Shown: positions 22,960 to 31,778, counted from the first letter of the stretch. The stretch: DNA of 32,047 nucleotides from Bacteroidales bacterium M2 (GCA_001689415.1 LUJM01000001.1:18813-50859), one strand, 5' to 3'. Notes: generated from the sequence alone by a model not told the origin. Numbers and translations are program-made.

Positions 22960-25587
22960 TTATTTTACAGCGTCAATCATAGCCTGGAAAGCTGTCTGTA
23001 TGCCTTCGGCATCCTTACCGCCTGCCTGGGCGAAACCGGGCTGGCCACCGCCACCGCCTTTGATAGATTTAGCTGCAGAGCGTACGATATCGCTTGCCTT
23101 TAGGCCGGTAGCGACAACATCGTCGGTAAGCATCACAGTAAGAAGCGGCTTGCCTGCGCCGTCGGTTGTGGCTGCGACAAATGCAGTTGCTGTAGGCGAT
23201 AGTTCGCGAACCTTGAATGCCACACCTTTCACTACGTCAGGAATCCTTGGGCCGTTCATGGCTACGAGTTTAATACCTGACGAAGTATTGTGAGCTTTCT
23301 CTACCATTTCTTTGGCGATAGTCGCAATACGTTCGGCTACATGTTCTTCGGCCTGGCGACGGAGTTCGTGATTCTCTTCAATCGACTTTTTCAGTGTAGC
23401 AATCAGGTCGGGTGCATTGTTGAACATTGCACCAATGGTACGCAGCATATCGGCGGTTTCGTTGATCATTCGCTCTACCTGCGGACCGGTAATGGCCTCG
23501 ATACGGCGTATGCCGGCAGCAATGCTCGATTCGCTCACGATCTTGATTATACCGATGTTGCCGGTATTGGCTACGTGTGTACCACCGCAAAGCTCGATTG
23601 AATCGCCATAGCGGATTACACGCACGTCGTCGCCGTATTTTTCACCGAATAGTGCCATTGCACCCATTGCTTTTGCTTCGGCAATCGGGGTATGGCGGTG
23701 CTCGTCGAGGGCGATTGCTTCGCGTACGCGGCGGTTGGCAAGTTTTTCTACCTCGCGTATTTCCTCATTTGTGAGTTTCTGGAAATGCGAGAAGTCAAAT
23801 CGAAGGATATCGGGAGATACGAACGAGCCTTTCTGCTCCACGTGTGTACCAAGCACATCGCGAAGGGCCTGGTGCAGAAGGTGTGTGGCTGTGTGGTTGC
23901 GCGAGGTTCCCATGCGTGCCTCGGTGTCGATAGCGGCATGGAATGTGTCGTTGAGATCGGCGGGCAGTTCTTTTACAATGTGTACTGCAACACCGTTTTC
24001 GCGCTTGGTATCGATTACCTCGGTAACAGCGCCGGTGGCAGCGTTGACAAGCTTGCCCCTATCGCCTACCTGACCGCCCATTTCGGCATAGAAGGGGGTC
24101 TGCGAGAGGATAATCTGATAGTATTCGCGGTTTTTCTGTTTTACGTGGCGGTAGCGAAGCACCTTGGCATCGCATTCGGTAGCATCGTAGCCTACAAATT
24201 CTTCTTCGCCATCGTTCACGATTACCCAGTCGGCTGCCTCTACGGCGGCTGCGGCGCGGGCACGCTCTTTCTGTGCCTGCATTTCCACATCGAATCCGGT
24301 GTGGTCAACGGTCATACCGTAGTCTTTGAGGATAAGCTCGGTAAGGTCGAGGGGGAAACCGTAAGTATCGTAGAGTGTAAATGCCTGCTTGCCCGAAATT
24401 TCGGTCTTGCCTTCAGCCTTGGCGGCCTTGACAGCTTCGTCGAGTAGACGGATACCGTTTTCGAGAGTGCGGAGAAAGGCGTCTTCTTCTTCCTTGATAA
24501 CCTTCAGGATAAGTTCGCGGTTTGCGGGAAGTTCGGGGTAAGCCTCGCCCATGCTTTCGATAAGGGTATCGATGAGCCTGTACATAAAGGCCTGTTTCTG
24601 GCCAAGGAATGTATAGGCATAGCGTACCGCGCGGCGGAGGATTCGGCGAATCACATAACCGGCCTTGGCATTGCTCGGCAGCTGGTTGTCGGCAATTGAG
24701 AAGGCGATGGTACGCACATGGTCGGCGATTACACGCATCGACACATCTACCATGTGGTCTTTGCCGTATTCTTTACCCGACAGTGATGCAATCTTATTGA
24801 TAAGGGGGGTGAAGACATCGGTATCATAGTTCGAGGTCTTGCCCTGCAGCGCCATGCAAAGACGCTCGAAGCCCATGCCGGTATCGATTACCTTGGCAGG
24901 AAGTGGCTCGAGGCTTCCGTCGGCCTTACGGTTATACTGCATAAACACAAGGTTCCAGATTTCGATTACCTGGGGGTGATCCTTGTTTACGAGTTCTCGG
25001 CCGGGAACTTTCGCACGTTCTTCGGCGGGGCGAAGGTCGATATGGATTTCGGAGCAAGGGCCGCAGGGGCCGGTGTCACCCATTTCCCAGAAGTTATCGT
25101 GCTTGTTGCCGTTGATGATATGGTCGGCAGGAAGGTGCTTGAGCCATATTTGCTCAGCCTCGTCGTCGCGTTCGAGACCTTCGGAGGGCGAGCCTTCGAA
25201 TACGGTTGCGTAGAGGTTTGATGTGTCGAGGTGAAGCACGTCGGCAAGGTATTCCCAGGCCATATCTATCGCTTCCTGTTTGAAATAGTCGCCGAACGAC
25301 CAGTTGCCAAGCATTTCAAACATTGTGTGGTGATAGGTGTCGTGACCCACTTCTTCGAGGTCGTTGTGCTTGCCGCTCACACGCAGACATTTCTGCGAGT
25401 CGGCAACGCGACGGCTCTTGGGGCTGGCGTTGCCAAGAATGATATCCTTGAACTGGTTCATTCCCGCGTTGGTAAACATCAGCGTGGGGTCATCTTTGAT
25501 GACCATAGGTGCAGATGGCACGATATGGTGGCCTTTCGATTCAAAATAGTCTTTGAATGACTGGCGTATTTCCTTTGCTGTCAGCAT
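22960..25587 (-). CDS. alaS: Alanyl-tRNA synthetase
   Basis: 875 residues, full family length. The class II catalytic core opens MLTAKEIRQSFKDYFESKGH and includes the class II motif 1 region TLMFTNAGMNQFKD. The tRNA-recognition domain follows. The editing domain has zinc ligands HTATH (about 564-568) and CGGTH (about 667) that clear Ser/Gly-tRNA(Ala). The C-terminal oligomerisation domain ends with the glycine-rich KGGGGGQPGFAQAGGK of the C-Ala/DHHA1 region. It charges tRNA(Ala). All motifs look intact. The promoter overlaps that of the divergent M23 gene, and two hairpins follow the stop. Confidence 0.98.
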   Translation of the reverse strand: MLTAKEIRQSFKDYFESKGHHIVPSAPMVIKDDPTLMFTNAGMNQFKDIILGNASPKSRRVADSQKCLRVSGKHNDLEEVGHDTYHHTMFEMLGNWSFGDYFKQEAIDMAWEYLADVLHLDTSNLYATVFEGSPSEGLERDDEAEQIWLKHLPADHIINGNKHDNFWEMGDTGPCGPCSEIHIDLRPAEERAKVPGRELVNKDHPQVIEIWNLVFMQYNRKADGSLEPLPAKVIDTGMGFERLCMALQGKTSNYDTDVFTPLINKIASLSGKEYGKDHMVDVSMRVIADHVRTIAFSIADNQLPSNAKAGYVIRRILRRAVRYAYTFLGQKQAFMYRLIDTLIESMGEAYPELPANRELILKVIKEEEDAFLRTLENGIRLLDEAVKAAKAEGKTEISGKQAFTLYDTYGFPLDLTELILKDYGMTVDHTGFDVEMQAQKERARAAAAVEAADWVIVNDGEEEFVGYDATECDAKVLRYRHVKQKNREYYQIILSQTPFYAEMGGQVGDRGKLVNAATGAVTEVIDTKRENGVAVHIVKELPADLNDTFHAAIDTEARMGTSRNHTATHLLHQALRDVLGTHVEQKGSFVSPDILRFDFSHFQKLTNEEIREVEKLANRRVREAIALDEHRHTPIAEAKAMGAMALFGEKYGDDVRVIRYGDSIELCGGTHVANTGNIGIIKIVSESSIAAGIRRIEAITGPQVERMINETADMLRTIGAMFNNAPDLIATLKKSIEENHELRRQAEEHVAERIATIAKEMVEKAHNTSSGIKLVAMNGPRIPDVVKGVAFKVRELSPTATAFVAATTDGAGKPLLTVMLTDDVVATGLKASDIVRSAAKSIKGGGGGQPGFAQAGGKDAEGIQTAFQAMIDAVK

Positions 25588-25648
25588 TTTGGAAGTTTAT
25601 GTGTGTTTGATTTCCTTAATTTTGTCTTGTTGTTGACGCAAAAATACT

Positions 25649-25677
25649 TATCTTTGCATTTTGAAAGTGCAAAATTA
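25649..25677. promoter_or_regulatory. Overlapping divergent promoters of alaS and the M23 gene
   Basis: TATCTTTG (25649-25656, +) and TAATTTTG (25670-25677, -) predict transcription starts within a few bases of each other near 25661-25665. The RNA polymerase sites therefore overlap. The core also shows a TTTGCA...TGCAAA symmetry. Confidence 0.6.
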
Positions 25678-25719
25678 GCAGAAATTTCCCATTCTTGCAA
25701 ATTATTAATTTCTGAATAA

Positions 25720-26685
25720 TTGAAGGTTTTCTATCGTTACAATCCCGCAACTGAGCAGTATGAACGTGTCTATCCCGATAGACGGCGACGTATTGCCGCG
25801 GCTATACGTCCTTATATTTGGGCTATTGCTGTTGTGGCCGTGATTGGCGTTACTGTTTATAGCTTCGTCGATACGCCAAGGGAAAGGCAGCTGCGCGAGA
25901 TTAATCAAAGGCTGCAGGCGAATGTCGACCTGCTCGGGCGACGAGCCGACGAGGCTATCGCCGTAATGGAAGACCTTGCCGAGCGCGACAATAATTTTTA
26001 CAGGGCTATGATGCAGGCCGAGCCTCTAAGCGACGCAAGGAGGTATGCCGGCCTCGAAAGACAGCGTATTTTCGACCGGCTCGACTCGCTGCCCGACCAA
26101 GAAATAGTGGCTATGGTACGCAATAAACTCGACCGTCTCGACCAAATGGTATACACCCAGGTCAAGTCGTTCGACTACCTTGCCGCATTGGTCGACAGCA
26201 ACAAGGCTCGTACCGCCCATATGCCGGCCATTCAACCTGTGCCCGAAAAGTTTCTACGTACCATGGCCTCGGGCTATGGTGTGCGACGCGACCCCGTATA
26301 CGGTACCATGAAATTCCACGAAGGAATGGATTTTTCAGCCCCCGTCGGCACTCCGGTTTATGCTACCGCCGACGGCTTGGTGCGAACGTCTTCATGGCAG
26401 GGGGCGTACGGCAATATGGTCGAGATTGACCACGGTTTCAATTATGTCACCCGCTACGCACACCTGTCTAAGCTGATTGCGATACCGGGTCAACAGGTTA
26501 CTCGTGGCGATTTGATTGGCCTTGTCGGAAATACCGGCAAGTCTACCGGTTCGCATCTCCACTACGAAGTACGATATCGAGGTGCGCCTCAAAACCCTGT
26601 TAACTACTATTTCTACGACCTCACCCCCGAGCAATACGACGAAATCATAAGTCTCGCCGAAAATGCCGGTCATGTGATGGACTGA
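25720..26685 (+). CDS. M23 family (LytM-type) cell-wall endopeptidase
   Basis: 321 residues starting at TTG. A TAA lies immediately upstream in frame and the next ATG is about 80 codons downstream, while the N-terminus KVFYRYNPATEQYERVYPDR looks family-like. One membrane helix (about 32-49) anchors it, then a coiled-coil stretch (REINQRLQANVDLLGRRADE), then the M23 domain with the zinc motif MKFHEGMDFSAPVGTPVYA and the HLHYEVR element. Lysostaphin-type M23 enzymes cut peptidoglycan cross-links in the periplasm, and the HxxxD and HxH residues appear complete. The neighbourhood M23-MerR divergent from alaS is, from memory, common in Bacteroidales. Confidence 0.9.
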   Translation: MKVFYRYNPATEQYERVYPDRRRRIAAAIRPYIWAIAVVAVIGVTVYSFVDTPRERQLREINQRLQANVDLLGRRADEAIAVMEDLAERDNNFYRAMMQAEPLSDARRYAGLERQRIFDRLDSLPDQEIVAMVRNKLDRLDQMVYTQVKSFDYLAALVDSNKARTAHMPAIQPVPEKFLRTMASGYGVRRDPVYGTMKFHEGMDFSAPVGTPVYATADGLVRTSSWQGAYGNMVEIDHGFNYVTRYAHLSKLIAIPGQQVTRGDLIGLVGNTGKSTGSHLHYEVRYRGAPQNPVNYYFYDLTPEQYDEIISLAENAGHVMD

Positions 26686-26687
26686 TT

Positions 26688-27044
26688 ATGGATCAATTAG
26701 ATAAGAAATATTACCGCATAGCCGATGTGTCCGAGCTGCTGGGATTACCGGCCTCGACTCTTCGTTTCTGGGAAAAGGAGTTCGGCACTTTGCGGCCCAA
26801 GCGTAACAGCGGTGGGCAGCGGCTCTACACTCCCAATGATATCGAGCAGCTAAGGGTTATCAAGTTTCTTATCAAGGATAAAGGGCTCACTATCGAGGGC
26901 GCGAGGGAGCATCTGCGCAGCACTCGTAAAAATGTTGACCGTATACACAATACACTCGAACGACTGTATGATATACGGCGCAAACTGACTGGTATGATCG
27001 AGGCTCTCGACAGCCGTCAGAGAGCCTATAGAAAGCTACTGTAA
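26688..27044 (+). CDS. MerR-family transcriptional regulator
   Basis: 118 residues with an N-terminal MerR helix-turn-helix (YYRIADVSELLGLPASTLRF, WEKEFGTLRPKRNSGGQRLY) and a C-terminal helix for dimerisation (about 75-118). There are no cysteines for metal sensing, so it is not a classic metal-responsive MerR. The ATG is 2 bp after the M23 stop and recQ follows 3 bp downstream, so the three genes form a tight operon. The ligand and targets are unknown. Confidence 0.9.
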   Translation: MDQLDKKYYRIADVSELLGLPASTLRFWEKEFGTLRPKRNSGGQRLYTPNDIEQLRVIKFLIKDKGLTIEGAREHLRSTRKNVDRIHNTLERLYDIRRKLTGMIEALDSRQRAYRKLL

Positions 27045-27047
27045 ACA

Positions 27048-29180
27048 ATGATAAACAAGTGTCTTCACGAGCAGGCGTTGTCCCTGCTTGCGCGTTTTTA
27101 TGGATATCATAGTTTCCGTACGGGGCAGTACGAAGTTGTCGAGGCCATAGCGAATGGCCGCGATGCTGTAGTCATTATGCCAACCGGCGGCGGCAAGTCG
27201 ATTTGCTACCAGATACCGGCCCTGCTCGCCGACAATGCTTGCGCTATCGTTGTTTCGCCTCTGATTGCCCTTATGCAGGATCAGACTCAGGGGCTGATTG
27301 CCAACGGCATACCGGCGGCGGCAATACATTCGAACCAGGACGATGCCACAAACAGGCGCGTATTCGACGCCGCATACAGTGGAAAGATTAAGTTGCTCTA
27401 TATTTCACCCGAACGTCTTTTGCTCGAAATCGACCACCTCAGGGATATGAATATCAGCCTGTTCGCTATCGACGAGGCCCACTGTATATCGCAGTGGGGA
27501 CATGATTTCCGGCCCGATTACACCTCGCTTTCCACTATCAAGCGGCTGTTCCCCACAGTCCCCGTGGTAGCACTCACCGCAACCGCCGACCGACTCACTC
27601 GCGACGATATAATAGCCCAGCTCGGCTTGGTCAATCCCTTCTGCCTGCTCAGTTCTTTCGACAGGCCTAATATATCGCTCAGAGCATATACAAGCCCCGA
27701 CAAAAAGTCGAGGATGCGCTTTATAGTCAACTTGGCCGGACGATACCCCCAGGATTCGGGCATAGTATACTGCCTCTCGCGCAAGGGCGCCGAAGATACC
27801 TGCAATGCCTTGCGCACATTAGGATTGCGAGTGGTTTGCTATCATGCCGGCATGTCGGCGGAGGCAAGAGACACCTCTCTTCGCCAGTTCCTTGCCGGTA
27901 CTGCCCAGGTGGTATGTGCCACTGTGGCATTCGGCATGGGCATCGACAAGAGCAATATCCGCTGGGTTGTGCATTGCAATATGCCCGGTAATATCGAAAG
28001 CTATTATCAGGAAATCGGACGCGCGGGCCGCGACGGTCTCCCGGCCGAGGCTGTTCTCTTCTTTAATTACGGCGACGTGGTGATGAGGCGCAACTTTGCA
28101 AACGAATCAGGCCAGCGCGAGGTGAACCTCGAGAAACTCGCTCGTATGCAGGCTTACGCCGAGGCAAGAGTTTGCCGACGTAGGATTTTGCTCAGCTATT
28201 TCGGCGAGGAGCGTAACTGCGATTGCGGCAATTGCGACAACTGCAAGAATCCTCCCGAACGATTCGACGGCACTATCACGGTACAGAAGGCTTTGAGTGC
28301 TGTTATGCGCACCAAGCAGCAAATCAGCGTGCAGATGCTCATTAATATATTAAGGGGGGCGCAAAGATACGATATAAGGCAGGCCGGTTACGACCAACTG
28401 CCTACTTTCGGTGTCGGGGCCGACCTGACTCACGAGGAATGGAACGACTACGTGAATCAGATGCTACAGCTCGGCGTGCTCGAAATGGCATACGAGCGCT
28501 CAAACCGCCTCAATGTCACACCATACGGCATGCGCATTCTACGGGGTATCGAGCGAATAGATTTGTCGGTTTATGTGCCACAGCAGACTTTCAAATCGAA
28601 GAAAGAAAATGTGAAACAGGCCCCTGTGGCTTCGACCGACCCGGTGGAGCAGCTTTTCGAACAGCTCAAGGCCGTACGCAGCGATATATCCCGCAAGCAG
28701 GGCCTGCCGCCATATCTCATATTTTCCGACGCCACATTGCTCGATATGGCCCGGAGGCATCCGCTCGAACTCGATGCGATGCTCGAGGTGTCGGGTGTCG
28801 GCGAGGCTAAGGCCGCCAAGTATGGCCGACATTTCCTTCAGGCTATCCGCAAGTTCGATGGCCTCGGCGCGGCCACACCCAAGGGTACGAGCGTGAAAGA
28901 GAGCCTTATATTGTTCAATGCCGGCATGTCGATTGCCGAAATTGCCGAGGCTAAGGGCCTTAAGGTCGCCACGATACAGAATCATTTCGTAGAGCTTATC
29001 GACAACGGACTCGTTACCTCTTTCCACAAACTCATCAGCGCCGCAGAGTACAAGGATATCATATCCGCTCTGTCGTCGCACCCCGAGAGTGCTTACGATG
29101 AGCTCAAACAGCGCTATGCTTCGGGCCTGATAGCAATAGCGAGGGCTATCTACCGCGCCACGTCAGTCAACGGAAAATAA
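27048..29180 (+). CDS. recQ: ATP-dependent DNA helicase RecQ
   Basis: 710 residues. Helicase core: Walker A PTGGGKS (45-51), DEAH (142-145), LTATAD, FDRPN and the motif VI QEIGRAGRDG. The RecQ zinc-binding module follows (CRRR... CDCGNCDNC, about 380-405), then a winged-helix RQC domain, an HRDC domain (about 545-615, LEVSGVGEAKAAKYG) and an extra C-terminal helix-turn-helix (SIAEIAEAKGLKVATIQNHF). It unwinds DNA 3'-5' in recombination and fork repair. It is the last gene of the M23-MerR-recQ operon. The stop codon falls in the A-run of the terminator that serves the opposite-strand Crp gene. Confidence 0.95.
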   Translation: MINKCLHEQALSLLARFYGYHSFRTGQYEVVEAIANGRDAVVIMPTGGGKSICYQIPALLADNACAIVVSPLIALMQDQTQGLIANGIPAAAIHSNQDDATNRRVFDAAYSGKIKLLYISPERLLLEIDHLRDMNISLFAIDEAHCISQWGHDFRPDYTSLSTIKRLFPTVPVVALTATADRLTRDDIIAQLGLVNPFCLLSSFDRPNISLRAYTSPDKKSRMRFIVNLAGRYPQDSGIVYCLSRKGAEDTCNALRTLGLRVVCYHAGMSAEARDTSLRQFLAGTAQVVCATVAFGMGIDKSNIRWVVHCNMPGNIESYYQEIGRAGRDGLPAEAVLFFNYGDVVMRRNFANESGQREVNLEKLARMQAYAEARVCRRRILLSYFGEERNCDCGNCDNCKNPPERFDGTITVQKALSAVMRTKQQISVQMLINILRGAQRYDIRQAGYDQLPTFGVGADLTHEEWNDYVNQMLQLGVLEMAYERSNRLNVTPYGMRILRGIERIDLSVYVPQQTFKSKKENVKQAPVASTDPVEQLFEQLKAVRSDISRKQGLPPYLIFSDATLLDMARRHPLELDAMLEVSGVGEAKAAKYGRHFLQAIRKFDGLGAATPKGTSVKESLILFNAGMSIAEIAEAKGLKVATIQNHFVELIDNGLVTSFHKLISAAEYKDIISALSSHPESAYDELKQRYASGLIAIARAIYRATSVNGK

Positions 29181-29184
29181 AAAA

Positions 29185-29207
29185 AAGACCTGAGCAATTC
29201 AGGTCTT
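29185..29207 (-). terminator. Terminator of the Crp/Fnr gene, abutting recQ
   Basis: The 9-bp stem AAGACCTGA/TCAGGTCTT with a 5-nt loop is followed on the minus strand by a run of eight or more Ts. On the plus strand the stem follows recQ directly but lacks a downstream T-run. Confidence 0.8.
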
Positions 29208-29235
29208 CGTATATCTTTGCTTGTGGCAACGACGC

Positions 29236-29934
29236 TTATCCAAACTTTGAAATCTTGCGCAGTTGGGGTTCGTTGATGATTTTGATACGGCGGCCGTCGA
29301 CAAGCAGTATCTTTTCGGCAACAAAAGTCGACAGCGTGCGTATAGCATTCGATGTAGTCATATTCGACAGGTTGGCAAGGTCTTCGCGTGCCATATAAAT
29401 CTTCAGCGTGCAATTGTCGTCCTCGTAGCCATAGTTATCGAGAAGTACAATCAGCGCTTCGGCAAGGCGTCCGCGAATATGCTTCTGGGTCAGGTTTACA
29501 ATTCGTGTATCAGAGCCACCGAGGTTGTGCGACAGTTCATGGATAAAAAACCATGCAAGCTGTATATTCTGGTCTATAAGTTCCTTCACAAGGTTCAGTG
29601 GAATAGCCCCGAGAGTCGACGGTTCAAAAGCAAGGGCACTCGACACATAGGGCTCTTTGGCGAAGAATGCCCTGTAACCGAAGTATTGCACCGGGCGGAT
29701 AAGGCGTATAATCTGAACACGGCCTCCGACTCCTTCTTTGGTCTTTTTCACCTTGCCTTTGAGTAGCACCCATAGGTATTCGGGCTGCTCACCCTCTGCA
29801 TAGATCAGCTGGTTCTTCTTGAAATTATGTATCTGTAGATTCTCGGCCACAGCACGACGCTCGTCGGGCTTGAGAATCTGCCAGATTTCAGCCATGTCTT
29901 CGTTGATTACCTTTTCGAGTGTTGCTTTGATCAT
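29236..29934 (-). CDS. Crp/Fnr-family transcriptional regulator
   Basis: 232 residues. The cyclic-nucleotide-binding beta-roll domain spans about 25-125 (HNFKKNQLIYAEGEQPEYLWVLLKGKVKKTK), a dimerisation helix about 125-150, and a C-terminal winged helix about 155-225 (MAREDLANLSNMTTSNAIRT, recognition helix). It lacks the FNR-type N-terminal cysteine cluster, so it is not an oxygen-sensing Fe-S regulator of that type, and the effector is unknown. The leader contains a perfect 12-bp palindrome at the predicted start site and a tandem 14-bp repeat just before the ATG, which suggests autoregulation. Confidence 0.9.
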   Translation of the reverse strand: MIKATLEKVINEDMAEIWQILKPDERRAVAENLQIHNFKKNQLIYAEGEQPEYLWVLLKGKVKKTKEGVGGRVQIIRLIRPVQYFGYRAFFAKEPYVSSALAFEPSTLGAIPLNLVKELIDQNIQLAWFFIHELSHNLGGSDTRIVNLTQKHIRGRLAEALIVLLDNYGYEDDNCTLKIYMAREDLANLSNMTTSNAIRTLSTFVAEKILLVDGRRIKIINEPQLRKISKFG

Positions 29935-29935
29935 A

Positions 29936-29963
29936 TTATATTGAACCCGTTATATTGAACCCG
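29936..29963 (-). repeat. Tandem 14-bp repeat upstream of the Crp/Fnr start
   Basis: TTATATTGAACCCG occurs twice without a spacer (29936-29949, 29950-29963), one base from the ATG on the minus strand. It lies inside the mRNA leader. Confidence 0.9.
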
Positions 29964-29984
29964 GTGTAATGTGTTGTAAAATTG

Positions 29985-30005
29985 TGTTGTACAACAGCAA
30001 AATTA
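29985..30005 (-). promoter_or_regulatory. Crp/Fnr promoter with palindromic operator
   Basis: The -7 box TAATTTTG lies at 29998-30005 (minus). The palindrome TGTTGTACAACA at 29985-29996 sits on the predicted start (about 29993). A related TGTGTTGTA lies at 29970-29978. The placement suggests repression, probably by the gene's own product. Confidence 0.55.
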
Positions 30006-30088
30006 CAAAAAACTACTCAAACAACAAAATATATTATAACAATACGGTAAAAAAAAGGTAAAAAAGGCCAAAACATAAGAAAAAACAT

Positions 30089-30120
30089 CCGACACAGCGA
30101 AAGTTAATTAGCTGTGTCGG
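30089..30120 (-). terminator. Terminator of the small unknown gene
   Basis: The 10-bp stem CCGACACAGC/GCTGTGTCGG with a 12-nt A/T loop is followed on the minus strand by ATGTTTTTTC. It is 22 bp past the stop of the gene at 30142. Confidence 0.8.
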
Positions 30121-30141
30121 GAATGAGAGAGGATTTGGGTG

Positions 30142-30486
30142 TTAATACCACGCTGCCGGTTGGCCGAGAATCTCGCGGCACAACAACGCAAAGATATCAT
30201 CATCGGATTCACCGTCGGCAAAATCTGCCGAAATCATACGACTTTCTCTATTGAACGCCGGGCATTCGCTAAATTCGATTGGTGAGCGCTCTTTCAACAA
30301 GTCGGGCAAAAAGTCTGAAGCCGGGTCGAGACCCATTTCCTTCATGGCTTCTTCGCGCATGATTCGTAGTAGGACGTTGAAATTATCGGCATTGTCGTAG
30401 ATATATTCTTTGACCTGTAGCCGTTGTTCCGCTGTTGCCTCGCGGCGTACGTACAGTCGGATGATATCGTTGATATTGTTGTTCAT
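30142..30486 (-). CDS. Small unknown protein (114 aa)
   Basis: 114 residues, soluble and acidic, beginning MNNNINDIIRLYVRREATAE. The first ~35 residues resemble the N-terminal helix pair of Bacteroidetes anti-sigma/FecR-type proteins (a YVRREATAEQRLQVKEYI-like pattern), but no membrane segment or sensor domain follows. The rest contains DPASDFLPDLLKERSPIEFS and an acidic FADGESDDDIFALL and ends QPAAWY. I do not recognise the family. It has a real terminator and possibly a variant -7 box (TAAATTCG, 30525-30532 minus), so I believe it is expressed. Confidence 0.7.
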   Translation of the reverse strand: MNNNINDIIRLYVRREATAEQRLQVKEYIYDNADNFNVLLRIMREEAMKEMGLDPASDFLPDLLKERSPIEFSECPAFNRESRMISADFADGESDDDIFALLCREILGQPAAWY

Positions 30487-30563
30487 AACAGGTGATATTT
30501 ATAGAGAGGGGGAGGAGAATGATGCGAATTTACGAATTTTTTTTGATATCGGGGTTTTATTTG

Positions 30564-30818
30564 TTAAACAATAAGAGTAAAGAGGAGAGGGAGAGAGGAG
30601 AATGATGTCAGTTCATCGACAAGAAACATCTTACATCTGCTGCGCCGAGTTTCAATGCCGGGAACACTCGCGGTAGGCTCGATTCTATTCGGGCTGCAAG
30701 TAGGGCTCGCGTCTTTGGACTCAGTGGATGGCGGTGTGTCATTGTCGTGTTCGGGAAGGGGATGTTTGTCTTCCACATTACATACGGATGTGTCTTGTTT
30801 TTTCCCGCCGTCGACCAT
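30564..30818 (-). CDS. Doubtful 84-residue open frame
   Basis: It begins MVDGGKKQDTSVCNVEDKHP and is rich in Pro, Ser, Thr, Glu and Asp, with a hydrophobic end (LPLLFTLIV). AAGG lies upstream of the ATG, but there is no -7 box, no family and no coding signature. Its 3' end overlaps the purine-rich repeat. It may be a lineage-specific gene or chance. Confidence 0.25.
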   Translation of the reverse strand: MVDGGKKQDTSVCNVEDKHPLPEHDNDTPPSTESKDASPTCSPNRIEPTASVPGIETRRSRCKMFLVDELTSFSSLPLLFTLIV

Positions 30819-30879
30819 TTACTTTTACCTTATTTAACATTTAGTACTACCATATAGCTTATGTAATTCGAAATTTTAC

Positions 30880-30887
30880 TAACTTTG
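30880..30887 (+). promoter_or_regulatory. -7 box (TAACTTTG) of menA
   Basis: The predicted start near 30892 gives a leader of only about 5 nt before the ATG at 30897, or 14 nt to the next in-frame ATG (30906). A TTG at 30885 extends the frame but lies inside the box. Confidence 0.6.
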
Positions 30888-30896
30888 CCCCCTGTT

Positions 30897-31778
30897 ATGG
30901 GAAAGATGACACGAGCTTGGATCGAGGCAGTGAGAGTACGCACACTGCCGGTGTCGGTAGCAGGTGTGCTTAACGCTGTCGCATACGCCGTCGCCAACGG
31001 CACTTTCAAGGCATTGCCTTCGGCATTATGCCTTGTATTTGCTTTGCTATGCCAGACTGCGTCGAATTTTGCTAATGAATACTACGACTACCGCGCCGGG
31101 CGCGACCGCGTAGGCCGCGAGGGGCCCCGCCGTGGGGTTACCGAGGGCGACATCTCCCCGGCGGCCATGAAGGCTGCCACATACGGCGTACTCGTCGTGG
31201 CCGCAATCGTCGGCCTCTCGCTCACTCTTTGGGGAGGACTGTGGCTGATTGCCGTGGGGGCGCTCATTGGCATTTTCGCACTCGCCTACAGTGCTGGCCC
31301 GTGGCCGCTGTCGACACACTGCATGGGCGAAGTTGCCGTATTTTTCTTCTTTGGCATAATTCCGGTGAATCTTACATACTACGTCAACGCCTTGGCTTGG
31401 TCGACCGATGTACTCGCCGCATCGGCAGCGATAGGCCTTATGGGGGCGAACGTATTGATTGTTAACAACTACCGCGATGCCGACGATGATAAGGCCGTAG
31501 GCAAGCACACTCTCGCCAACACACTCGGGCGCGGCTTCATGCCATATCTCTATGCCGCAAACGCATTTATTGCCGTAGCCCTGATGCTGCCTTCGTGGCT
31601 CGCCATGCCATTGTGGTGGCTTGCAGCCCCTGCGGCATATCTTGCCTTTGCTTGCACGATAGCCCTCAAAATGCCTCATCTACAAGGCCATAAGCTCAAT
31701 CCCTTCCTCGGCATAACGGCAATGTCGATGTTTGTCTACAGCATCATGTTCCTGATAGCATGCTGCTGCAATATGTAA
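30897..31778 (+). CDS. menA: 1,4-dihydroxy-2-naphthoate polyprenyltransferase
   Basis: 293 residues with about eight or nine transmembrane helices in the UbiA fold. The first prenyl-diphosphate motif is NEYYDYRAGRD (60-70) and the second is NNYRDADDDKAVGKHTLANT. MenA joins a polyprenyl chain to DHNA, the membrane step of menaquinone synthesis used in anaerobic fumarate respiration. No other men gene adjoins it. The start at 30897 is set by the -7 box. MTRAWIEAVR, starting three codons later, is an alternative. Confidence 0.92.
   Translation: MGKMTRAWIEAVRVRTLPVSVAGVLNAVAYAVANGTFKALPSALCLVFALLCQTASNFANEYYDYRAGRDRVGREGPRRGVTEGDISPAAMKAATYGVLVVAAIVGLSLTLWGGLWLIAVGALIGIFALAYSAGPWPLSTHCMGEVAVFFFFGIIPVNLTYYVNALAWSTDVLAASAAIGLMGANVLIVNNYRDADDDKAVGKHTLANTLGRGFMPYLYAANAFIAVALMLPSWLAMPLWWLAAPAAYLAFACTIALKMPHLQGHKLNPFLGITAMSMFVYSIMFLIACCCNM

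Larger units (their letters stand above)
30487..30896. other. Region upstream of menA with purine-rich repeats
   Basis: Contains GAGGAGAATGATG twice (30512-30524 and 30596-30608) in purine-rich surroundings, one doubtful minus-strand open frame (30564-30818) and the menA promoter. Nothing else is recognised. Confidence 0.6.

Noticed and set aside
23692..24447. Plus-strand frame opposite alaS
   Set aside because: alaS is complete on the minus strand, and the antisense product matches nothing.
28539..29081. Minus-strand frame opposite recQ
   Set aside because: Lies entirely within the coding sequence of recQ and has no recognisable domain.
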